From Ancylobacter novellus (GTDB taxonomy: Bacteria; Pseudomonadota; Alphaproteobacteria; Rhizobiales; Methylopilaceae): 64,000 bases of DNA. Under the pieces are notes generated by a model that searched no databases, was not told the DNA's origin, and was given only the letters and a program-made list of their open reading frames with translations. Shown piece by piece: positions 57,473 through 64,000 of the stretch. How positions within the stretch are numbered: position 1 is the first letter of the stretch; every line of letters starts with the position of its first letter. The translations under genes and the position numbers were made by a program. The stretch covers positions 154,689 to 218,688 of the forward strand of contig QFPN01000007.1 of NCBI GenBank assembly GCA_003241695.1, written 5' to 3'.

Positions 57473-58353
57473 CCCGACGTCTCCATGATCTCGGCGACGA
57501 GCGCCGGAAGTCTTTCGCGCCACGGAAGCGGCGCGACGCCGTGCTCCCGCTCGACACGTCGCGTCGACAGCACGCCATAGGCCGGCCGCCGCGCCGGCGT
57601 CGGATAATCCGCCGTGGCGATCGCCTCGACGCGCGGGACTTTCGCGCCGCGCGCCCGCGCCGCGTCGAAGATCGCATCGGCGAAGTCGCGCCATGTCGCG
57701 GAGCCCGCGTTCGTGACATGGAACAGGCCGGCGGGCGCGTCGCGGTCGTCGATCATCCGGAGCGCGATCACGGCGAGCGCCTCGGCGAGGTCGCGGGCGA
57801 GCGTGGGCGCGCCGCGCTGGTCGTCCACCACCCGGACGACGTCCCGCTGGGCGCCGAGGCGCAGCATCGTCTTCACGAAGTTCGACCGGTGGGCGCTGAC
57901 GACCCATGAGGTCCGCACCACCGCGGCGCGGGGGGGGCCGGAAAGAACCGCGGCTTCTCCGGCGGCCTTGCTCGCGCCGTAGACGTTGATCGGGTCGACG
58001 GGCGCGTCGGTCTCATAGGGCTCTGCGGCGTCGCCCCGGAAGACGTAATCCGTGGAGACGTGAACAAGCGGGATGTCGGCCGCGCGCGCGGCGTCGGCCA
58101 GCGCCGCGGCGCCGTGCGCGTTGATCGCGAAGGCGGCCGCAGCCTCGCTTTCGGCTCGGTCGACGGCCGTATAGGCGGCGGCGTTGACGATCGCCGCGAA
58201 GCCGCCTTCGGCGATCGACCGGGCGGCTTCGGGATCGGTCAGGTCGAGCGCGGCGCGGGACGGCGCAAAGATCTCGACGCCTGCGGGCCAGGCGTGGCGG
58301 CGCAGTTCGAGGCCGAGCTGGCCTTCGCCGCCCGTCACCAGGATCCGCCTCAC
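57469..58353 (-). CDS. rfbD: dTDP-4-dehydrorhamnose reductase (RmlD)
   Basis: 294 residues from GTG 58353, overlapping the rmlB stop (GTGA). SDR fold with RRILVTGGEGQLGLEL, VSTDYVFRGDAAEPY and the YGASKAAGE Tyr-x3-Lys pair. NADPH-dependent last step to dTDP-L-rhamnose. The operon order C-B-D-A is common. Confidence 0.95.
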   Translation of the reverse strand: MRRILVTGGEGQLGLELRRHAWPAGVEIFAPSRAALDLTDPEAARSIAEGGFAAIVNAAAYTAVDRAESEAAAAFAINAHGAAALADAARAADIPLVHVSTDYVFRGDAAEPYETDAPVDPINVYGASKAAGEAAVLSGPPRAAVVRTSWVVSAHRSNFVKTMLRLGAQRDVVRVVDDQRGAPTLARDLAEALAVIALRMIDDRDAPAGLFHVTNAGSATWRDFADAIFDAARARGAKVPRVEAIATADYPTPARRPAYGVLSTRRVEREHGVAPLPWRERLPALVAEIMETSG

Positions 58354-59426
58354 AGGCGGCCCCGGCGTGCCAGCGCGCCCCGGTCCGCTCCTTCCGCCAG
58401 CAGGGGCTCCCACCATGCGCGGTTGTCGACATACCAGCGCACGGTCTTCTCGAGCCCGCTCTCGAAGCTCTCCTGCGGCCGCCAGCCGAGCTCGCGCGTG
58501 ATCTTCGATGCGTCGATCGCATAGCGCAGGTCGTGGCCGGGCCGATCCGCGACGAAGCGGATGAGGCTGCGCCGCGCGACGGCCGCGGGGGCGAGCCGGT
58601 CCAGCAGGTCGCAGACGGCCTCGACGACCGCGAGGTTCGCGCGTTCGCAGCTTCCGCCGACCGCGTAGGTCTCGCCGGGAACGCCGCGTTCGAGCGCGAG
58701 CGACAGCGCGCGGGCGTGATCCTCGACATAGAGCCAGTCGCGCACGTTCGCGCCGGCGCCGTAGACCGGCAGCTCCTCGAGCGCGAGGCCGCGCAGGATC
58801 ATCAGCGGAATGAGCTTCTCGGGAAAATGCCGGGGGCCGTAATTGTTCGAGCAGTTGGTGACGAGGGTCGGCAGCCCGAAGGTCTCGCGCCAGGCCCGCA
58901 CCAGATGATCGGACGAGGCCTTGGAGGCCGAATAGGGCGAGTTCGGCCGGTAGGGCGTGGTCTCGTCGAAGAGCCCGTCGGACCCGAGCGAGCCGAACAC
59001 CTCGTCGGTCGAGACGTGCAGGAACCGGAAGTCCGCGCGCGCCCTGTCTTCAAGGCCGCGCCAATGGCGCAGAGCCTCCTGCAGCAGGGTGAAGGTCCCG
59101 ACCACGTTGGTCTCGATGAAGTCCGCCGGCGCGTCGATCGAGCGGTCGACATGGCTCTCGGCCGCGAGGTTCATCACGGCGGTCGGCCGATGGCGGTCGA
59201 ACACGGCGCGGAGCGCCTCCGCCTCGCGGATGTCGGCCTTCTCGAAGACGTAGCGCGGCGAGGAGGCGACGTCGTCGAGCGAGGCGAGGTTCGCGGCGTA
59301 GGTCAGGGCGTCGAGATTGACGACGGAGGCCCCGGTGTCCCGGATGAGGTGGCGCACGACCGCGGAGCCGATGAAGCCGGCTCCGCCTGTGACGATGATG
59401 CGGGCCTCAGGGAAGCGGGACGACAT
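58350..59426 (-). CDS. rfbB: dTDP-glucose 4,6-dehydratase (RmlB)
   Basis: 358 residues. Rossmann motif IIVTGGAGFIGSAVVRHL, AAESHVDRSI, STDEVFGSLG with the catalytic residues, and YSASKASSDHLVRAW with the Tyr-x3-Lys pair. Converts dTDP-glucose to the 4-keto-6-deoxy sugar. Lies 14 bases after rmlC. Confidence 0.96.
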   Translation of the reverse strand: MSSRFPEARIIVTGGAGFIGSAVVRHLIRDTGASVVNLDALTYAANLASLDDVASSPRYVFEKADIREAEALRAVFDRHRPTAVMNLAAESHVDRSIDAPADFIETNVVGTFTLLQEALRHWRGLEDRARADFRFLHVSTDEVFGSLGSDGLFDETTPYRPNSPYSASKASSDHLVRAWRETFGLPTLVTNCSNNYGPRHFPEKLIPLMILRGLALEELPVYGAGANVRDWLYVEDHARALSLALERGVPGETYAVGGSCERANLAVVEAVCDLLDRLAPAAVARRSLIRFVADRPGHDLRYAIDASKITRELGWRPQESFESGLEKTVRWYVDNRAWWEPLLAEGADRGALARRGRL

Positions 59427-59440
59427 CTGGGCCTCGGCCG

Positions 59441-60010
59441 TCAGAACAGGTCGGGAGCGTCGGCGAGACGGGGCGCGGCGGCGTCTTTCGGAGAAAGCTT
59501 CGCCGCTGCGGCGTCGACCGGCCAGACGATCCCGAGCGCGGGGTCGTCCCAGAGCACCGCCCGATCGTGAGCCGGCGCATAAGGGGCGCTCACCTTGTAG
59601 AAGACCTCGACGTCCGGCTCCAGCGTGCAGAAGCCGTGGCCGAAGCCTTCCGGAACGTAGAGCTGGTTCCCGCTGTCCGCCGAAAGCCGGGCGGCGACAT
59701 GGCGCCCGAAGGTCGGGGAAGAGCGCCTCAGGTCGACCGCGACGTCGAGGATCGCGCCGCGCACGACTGAGACGAGCTTCGCCTGCGCGAAGGGCGGAAG
59801 CTGGAAATGCAGGCCTCGCACGGTCCCGGCGTCGCGCGACAGGGAGCGGTTGTCCTGGACGAACCCGACGTCGATCCCGCGCTCCGTCAGCGCGGAGGCC
59901 TTGAAGCTTTCGCTGAACCAGCCGCGGGCGTCCTCGATGCGCTTCGGGCGGATCTCGAACACGCCGGGAATCTCGCGTTCGACGATCTCCATGCGGCCGG
60001 ACGTCTCCAT
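59441..60010 (-). CDS. rfbC: dTDP-4-dehydrorhamnose 3,5-epimerase (RmlC)
   Basis: 189 residues from ATG 60010; ATG 59992 is an equally possible start with GGAG 13 bases before it. Cupin fold with VQDNRSLSRDAGTVRGLHFQ (catalytic His) and YVPEGFGHGFCTL. Second enzyme of the rhamnose pathway and first gene of this operon. Confidence 0.96.
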   Translation of the reverse strand: METSGRMEIVEREIPGVFEIRPKRIEDARGWFSESFKASALTERGIDVGFVQDNRSLSRDAGTVRGLHFQLPPFAQAKLVSVVRGAILDVAVDLRRSSPTFGRHVAARLSADSGNQLYVPEGFGHGFCTLEPDVEVFYKVSAPYAPAHDRAVLWDDPALGIVWPVDAAAAKLSPKDAAAPRLADAPDLF

Positions 60011-60051
60011 GTTCTGGGCGGCCCGAGCGGTAGAGCAAAAGCCCTGCGGCC

Positions 60052-60774
60052 TCAACAGCCGCCGCGTTCCGCGATCCAGTCGAGCGTCGCGGCGAGCGTC
60101 GCCTCGTAGACGGCTGCGCCGATCGCCTGGCCGACGGCGGTGTGGAGCCCCGCATAGGTCACGGCGCCGCCCTCGGGGACGGCGACCGCCACGCAGTCCG
60201 TGCCGGTGCCGGTCGCGACGCCTTCGGTGAGCCGCCACCCGGCGTCGATCACAGCGGCGGTCCGGGCCTCGGTCGCGATCGAGAGCGCCTCGATCAGCCC
60301 GACGTCCGACAGAGGCTCGGAGACGGCCGCGAGCAGGTTGATGGTTCCGAGCGTCCCTGTTCCTCCGGACTCCGTCGCCGGGCGCGCGACCCGCGCCGCG
60401 TTCGAAAGCCCCACGGTCGAGACGCAGTCGGCGAGCGCGCCGGGGAGGCGCGCGCCGGCCCGGCGGAACCGGTCGACATGCCGCGACGTCATCATGGCGA
60501 CGGCGTCGTCCACGCCGCCGCGCGCGAGCGCGCCCGCAAGCAACGCGGCGGGGTCGACCCCGACGGGCAGGTCGGCGTTCCTGACCTCGAGCCACGCCAC
60601 ACGGTCGGCGAGCTGAAAACCCGGGCGCGCCACGGCCCAGCTCAGCACGCGCCGCGGCGTCGCGAAGGAGGCGACGAGCAGCGGCGCGCGCAGCTCGAGG
60701 TCGAACAGGCGAGGCGGATCGGCGGCCCGCGCCGCGCCGTCCGACCGGGCTGAAGCCTGTGCGCGTCGTTCCAT
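60052..60774 (-). CDS. cbiZ: Adenosylcobinamide amidohydrolase-like protein (CbiZ)
   Basis: 240 residues from ATG 60774; ATG 60852 in frame is possible but gives a low-complexity extension. CbiZ pattern: VSTVGLSNAARV, GTINLLAAVSEPLSDVGLIEA, EGVATGTGTDCVAVAVPEGG and YAGLHTAVGQAIGAAV. CbiZ hydrolyses adenosylcobinamide to adenosylcobyric acid so that scavenged corrinoids can be rebuilt. No other cobalamin gene lies nearby; the rml operon is adjacent by coincidence or by weak cotranscription. Confidence 0.85.
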   Translation of the reverse strand: MERRAQASARSDGAARAADPPRLFDLELRAPLLVASFATPRRVLSWAVARPGFQLADRVAWLEVRNADLPVGVDPAALLAGALARGGVDDAVAMMTSRHVDRFRRAGARLPGALADCVSTVGLSNAARVARPATESGGTGTLGTINLLAAVSEPLSDVGLIEALSIATEARTAAVIDAGWRLTEGVATGTGTDCVAVAVPEGGAVTYAGLHTAVGQAIGAAVYEATLAATLDWIAERGGC

Positions 60775-60982
60775 CGCGGAGCCGTTCCCCTCGGAAGCCT
60801 TCTGCGTCGCCGTCCCGGCCGCCGATGTCCGACGCGCGGAAGTTTTCCGCAAGAGCCGGTAGGGGCTTCGGGCGAACGAGGCGCAATTCCAAAACGGCTC
60901 TAGCCAGCCTGATACGTCACTGATATATTAGATCTCGACGAAGCGGCCCCAAGCGCCGCGCATCACGACCCGGAGGCGCCCG

Positions 60983-61777
60983 ATGGAACTCGTCCGTTCC
61001 GCCATGACCGAACGCCAGCGCGCCTACCGCGCCAACTACCGGCAGCGCGTCGCCGGCTGGTACAACGGCTTCCTGCACATCGCGATCATCTACGTGATCG
61101 GCTTTACGGCGCTCTACGTCTATCTCTCGAACATCGAGGCGCCGAGCTGGCTCGAACTCGCGACCGTCCCAATCACCTTCCTGTTCTGCAACTTCTTCGA
61201 ATGGTGGCTGCATCGCTACGTGATGCACCGCCCGTCCAAGAACCCGGTCGCGCGCGCGGTCTACAACCGCCACACGCTGCAGCATCACCAGTTCTTCACC
61301 GAAGAGGAGATGCGCTTCGCCGACCACCGCGACTACCGGGTGACGTTCTTCCCGCCCTATGCGCTCGCGACCTTCACGCTGATGTCGATCCCCGGCGCGA
61401 TCGCGCTCGGCTTCCTGTTCTCGCCGAACGTCGGGTGGCTGTTCATCACGACCACGACGTCGATCTACATGATCTACGAGTTCATGCACTTCTGCTGCCA
61501 TGTCGAAGACAACTGGTTCGTGGCGAACTGCCCGTTCATCAACACCAACCGCCGGCATCACACCGCCCATCACGACCAGTCGATCATGATGGAGCGCAAC
61601 ATGAACCTGACCTTCCCGATCATGGACTGGCTGTTCGGAACGTCGGACCTCAACCGCGGACTGATCGGCACGCTCTTCAACGGCTATTCCACGGCCCACG
61701 TGAAGACCGACATGCGCAAGACCTCGCGCACGCCGGGCCGCGTCGGGCCCTCCGCGCCCATGCAGGCGGCGGAGTGA
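60983..61777 (+). CDS. Fatty acid hydroxylase/sterol desaturase-family membrane enzyme
   Basis: 264 residues. Four or so membrane helices and the histidine clusters of integral-membrane di-iron oxygenases: H77-x4-H82 (LHRYVMH), H97-x3-HH (HTLQHH), and H192-H193-x2-H196-H197 (HHTAHH). The family hydroxylates or desaturates lipids such as fatty acids, hopanoids or carotenoids. It heads a plus-strand cluster of small genes of unknown function. Substrate unknown; it may modify a membrane lipid. Confidence 0.9.
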   Translation: MELVRSAMTERQRAYRANYRQRVAGWYNGFLHIAIIYVIGFTALYVYLSNIEAPSWLELATVPITFLFCNFFEWWLHRYVMHRPSKNPVARAVYNRHTLQHHQFFTEEEMRFADHRDYRVTFFPPYALATFTLMSIPGAIALGFLFSPNVGWLFITTTTSIYMIYEFMHFCCHVEDNWFVANCPFINTNRRHHTAHHDQSIMMERNMNLTFPIMDWLFGTSDLNRGLIGTLFNGYSTAHVKTDMRKTSRTPGRVGPSAPMQAAE

Positions 61778-61781
61778 GGCG

Positions 61782-62171
61782 ATGGCCGCGATCGAGCCGA
61801 ACGTCGTCGCCCTCGCCTGGTTCGCTCTGTTCGCCTCGGTGGCGAGCCTCGGCTTCTACATGGTGGCGGGCCTGTTGCCGCTCGAGACGCGGCCGGACCT
61901 GACGGCGCGGCCGTCGCGCCTCGTCCTTGCGGGCGCGACCGCGCTCGCCTTCGTAGTCCTCGTCGTCGGCGCGGCGCTCTACGGCGTCGAGCATCTGCGC
62001 TGGACGAGCGTCGTGATCGTGACCGGGCTCGCGCTGCTGTTCGCGCCGGCCCTGTTCAACCTCTGGCCCAGCGAAAGCCGCGACGGTCCCGCGGGCCTCG
62101 CCTTGACGCTCGCGGTTCTCGTCGCGGCCGTCGGCGCGCTGCAGGCTGTGGGCGGCGTCTACGCCGCCTGA
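61782..62171 (+). CDS. Small four-helix membrane protein
   Basis: 129 residues with four predicted membrane helices (FALFASVASLGFYMVAGLL, LAGATALAFVVLVVGAALY, WTSVVIVTGLALLFAPALF, ALTLAVLVAAVGALQAV). No family recognised. It starts 4 bases after the hydroxylase stop, so the two are almost certainly cotranscribed and may be partners. Confidence 0.8.
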   Translation: MAAIEPNVVALAWFALFASVASLGFYMVAGLLPLETRPDLTARPSRLVLAGATALAFVVLVVGAALYGVEHLRWTSVVIVTGLALLFAPALFNLWPSESRDGPAGLALTLAVLVAAVGALQAVGGVYAA

Positions 62172-62207
62172 AAACAACAAGAACCCGTCAAGTCTGGGGA
62201 GGACGAC

Positions 62208-62426
62208 ATGCCGTTCCGCATCAAGATGGGCCTGACCGTCGTGGTCGGCCTCGCGGCGATCGCCGGCTGGTTCTACATGGGCGCGCTCGGCAAGGCCGGG
62301 CCGCAGATGGCGCTGCTGTTCCTCGGTCCCTTCACCATGGGCAGCCTCTGGATCTTCCCCGAGGTCATGCGCGGCAAGGCCGACCGCAAGCCGCTCCCGT
62401 CCGAAGCCGGGGAACGCGCGCGATGA
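62208..62426 (+). CDS. Small two-helix membrane protein
   Basis: 72 residues: helices MGLTVVVGLAAIAGWFYMG and MALLFLGPFTMGSLWIF, then a charged tail. GGGGAGGACGAC lies before the ATG. Its stop overlaps the next start (ATGA). Function unknown. Confidence 0.8.
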   Translation: MPFRIKMGLTVVVGLAAIAGWFYMGALGKAGPQMALLFLGPFTMGSLWIFPEVMRGKADRKPLPSEAGERAR

Positions 62427-62728
62427 AGTCCTATTTCGGCGACCGCACCATCGACGGCGTGGTGGCGACCGTGAACGGCGCCCCGCTCGATCCGCGCGTG
62501 GATCTGCGCGACTACGCCGGCGGCGACTTCGAGTGGAGCTACGAGGGCGACGCCCCGAGCCAGCTCGCCTTCGCGATCCTGATGGATCATCTCGGCGACA
62601 AGGCGCGGGCCGAAGCGCTAACGGAGCGCTTCATGCGCGACGTCGTGGCGAACTTCCAGAACGAGTGGGAGATGACGTCCGAGGACGTCGACCGCGTGCT
62701 TGTGAGCTACGGCGCGGCGGCGGCCTGA
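62423..62728 (+). CDS. DUF6166-like protein
   Basis: 101 residues, soluble, with MKSYFGDRTIDGVVATVNG, LRDYAGGDFEWSYEGDAPSQ, LAFAILMDHLGDKARAEAL and NEWEMTSEDVDRVL, which fit DUF6166. Function unknown. Start within the preceding stop (ATGA) ties it to the membrane proteins. Confidence 0.8.
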   Translation: MKSYFGDRTIDGVVATVNGAPLDPRVDLRDYAGGDFEWSYEGDAPSQLAFAILMDHLGDKARAEALTERFMRDVVANFQNEWEMTSEDVDRVLVSYGAAAA

Positions 62729-62738
62729 CGAGGCTGAA

Positions 62739-62875
62739 CCGAACTGCGCGCTTCGAGACGCCTTGGCTGCGCCAAGGCTCCTCAGCATGAGCAGCGTTCA
62801 GGACAGCCGGAACCACAAACCATCCTCATGCTGAGGAAGCGTTCGGAGAACGCCGTCTCGAAGCATGCAGTTCGC
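62739..62875. repeat. Long inverted repeat with nested hairpins
   Basis: Arms at about 62740-62791 and 62825-62875 pair through GAACTGC, GCTTCGAGACG and CCTCAGCATGAG blocks. Between the matching blocks each arm carries its own, different hairpin: CCTTGG..CCAAGG in the left arm and GCGTTC..GAACGC in the right. It lies between the DUF6166 and panB-like genes. The outer motif resembles palindromic extragenic elements common in Hyphomicrobiales. Confidence 0.8.
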
Positions 62876-62904
62876 TTTCCCATTCTCCAGCAGAGATCGA
62901 GCCC

Positions 62905-63783
62905 ATGGACGCCCCGGCCCAGAAACCGCGCGAGAAGCGAACCATCACGGAGATCCGCGACAGCAAGCGGACCGGCGAGAAGATGGTCTACATGTCGGTT
63001 CCCGACTACACCTCCGCCCGCTGGGCCGAGATGGCCGGCGTCGACGTCGCGGTCGTGGGCGACAGCCTCGCGATGATCGCGCATGGCCATGCCAACACCA
63101 TCCCGGCGACCATGGACATGATGGTGATGCACGCGCAGGCGATCCGCCGCGGCGCGCCGAACACCTTCACGCTCGGCTGCATGCCCTACCAGAGCTACCA
63201 CACGGTCGACCGCGCGCTCGCCAACGCCGCGCGCTTCATGCAGGAGGCGCTGACCGACGCGGTGAAGCCGCAGGGCGGCAAGTCCCAGGCCCACATCCTG
63301 AAGGCGCTGGTCGACGCCGGCGTCCCGACCGCCTCGCATATCGGGCTGACGCCGCACACGATCGCGAATTTCGGCGGCTTCAAGATCCAGGGGAAGACGG
63401 CCGACGCGGCCTTCAAGATTCTCGAGGACGCGCTCGCGATCGAGGACGCCGGCTGCTTCATGCTGGAGTTCGAGGCGGTGCCGGCGCGGATCGCGCGGCT
63501 GATCTCCGAGCAGCTAACGATCCCGACCATCGGCATCGGGGCGGGCGTCGGGACCGACGGGCAGATCCTGCTCTGCCACGACCTGCTCGGCGTCTTCACC
63601 GACTTCAAGCCGAAGTTCACCAAGCGCTACGCCAACCTGACCGAGGTCGCGGTCAAGGGCGTCGAGGCCTATGTGCGCGAGGTGAAGGCCGGCGCCTTCC
63701 CCGACGACGACCACTCCTATTCGGTGAAGGACGAGGAGTACGAAAAGTTCGCCGCGATGGTGGAGAAGCGTCGGCAGATCTGA
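62905..63783 (+). CDS. PanB-like (ketopantoate hydroxymethyltransferase family) protein with altered metal site
   Basis: 292 residues, aligned over its full length with PanB: MSVPDYTSARWAEMAG, VVGDSLAMIAHGH, IGLTPHTIANFGGFKIQGK, IPTIGIGAGVGTDGQIL. Compared with E. coli PanB the metal ligand Asp45 is kept (D53), but Asp84 is Cys92 (GCMPYQSY for ADLPFMAY) and Glu114 is Gln123 (KPQGG for KIEGG). The probable base Glu181 is kept as Glu190. Either it uses another metal arrangement or it has a different reaction. Automated annotation would call it panB; pantothenate function is doubtful. Confidence 0.88.
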   Translation: MDAPAQKPREKRTITEIRDSKRTGEKMVYMSVPDYTSARWAEMAGVDVAVVGDSLAMIAHGHANTIPATMDMMVMHAQAIRRGAPNTFTLGCMPYQSYHTVDRALANAARFMQEALTDAVKPQGGKSQAHILKALVDAGVPTASHIGLTPHTIANFGGFKIQGKTADAAFKILEDALAIEDAGCFMLEFEAVPARIARLISEQLTIPTIGIGAGVGTDGQILLCHDLLGVFTDFKPKFTKRYANLTEVAVKGVEAYVREVKAGAFPDDDHSYSVKDEEYEKFAAMVEKRRQI

Positions 63784-64000
63784 AGAACGCCCGCGTCCCG
63801 GCCGAAGAGCCGGGACCCCTGACCTCGACCGGCTTTCCAGATCGCGACGCCGTTTGGGCCGTCATGCCCGCGCTCTGCGCGGGCATCCACGACTTTGGCT
63901 GGCGCGTCCTCCGATGGGACCGGGCGAGTCTCGGGCAGGAGCCGCCAGTTCCGCCGTCGTCCTCCGGCTTGACCGGAGGACCCACGTCCGGCGTGGAGCT
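63784..64000. repeat. REP-like palindromes at the right edge
   Basis: No gene seen. Three palindromes: GTCCCGGC/GCCGGGAC at 63795-63816, ATGCCCGCG/CGCGGGCAT at 63864-63886, and a 23-base one at 63959-63981. The last sits in a 34-base stretch (63955-63988) identical to the reverse complement of 32001-32034. Confidence 0.75.

Overview
The window is about 68-70% G+C chromosomal DNA from a methylotrophic alphaproteobacterium, most likely of the Hyphomicrobiales (Methylopila, Hansschlegelia or Methylobacterium-like; the genus cannot be fixed from this sequence). The basis is a nearly complete mxa cluster for calcium- and PQQ-dependent methanol oxidation. Codon bias makes long antisense frames common, and these were left out.

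Region 1 (1-12081, minus strand) is the methanol dehydrogenase locus in the order mxaF-J-G-I-R-S-A-C-K-L-D-E-H, with the first four codons of a probable mxaB at the left edge. MxaF/MxaI form the periplasmic enzyme, MxaG is its electron acceptor and MxaJ an accessory binding protein. MxaR (MoxR ATPase), the vWA proteins S, C and L, and A, K and D mature the enzyme. From mxaR to mxaH every junction is a 4-base start/stop overlap, while mxaF, mxaG and mxaI are each followed by a hairpin. Divergently (12513-15138) lies a lipoprotein gene plus a NarL-type kinase/regulator pair matching the moxZYX arrangement. A subtilase-like protein follows.

Region 2 (16.6-24.2 kb) holds ribB, a hybrid sensor kinase, a DoxX/VOC pair with a LysR regulator, and SnoaL-like and RidA-like genes. 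Region 3 (24.2-29.6 kb) looks like a self-contained sigma-54 circuit: twin palindromes, a GG-N10-GC promoter, an oxalate/formate-type MFS transporter broken by a one-base frameshift, an NtrC-type activator and a Cache-type sensor kinase.

Region 4 (29.6-35.8 kb, minus strand) is a fatty-acid beta-oxidation operon (acyl-CoA dehydrogenase, GST, thiolase, FadB-type protein). It is followed by an HWE kinase/receiver pair, a MscS channel, a CAP lipoprotein, a Nfu scaffold, trpS, an adenosine-kinase-like sugar kinase and a membrane dipeptidase. Region 5 (46.8-51.6 kb, minus strand) is assimilatory sulfate reduction (cysG, DUF2849, cysI, cysH, DUF934). Region 6 is an RND efflux pair (52.0-56.5 kb), then rmlCBDA for dTDP-rhamnose and a cbiZ-like gene.

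Region 7 (60.98-63.78 kb, plus strand) is the least explained: a di-iron fatty-acid hydroxylase, two small membrane proteins, a DUF6166 protein, a nested inverted repeat and a PanB homologue that lacks two of the three known metal ligands. Extragenic palindromes occur near 32 kb and 64 kb. No tRNA, rRNA, CRISPR array, insertion sequence or prophage was recognised.
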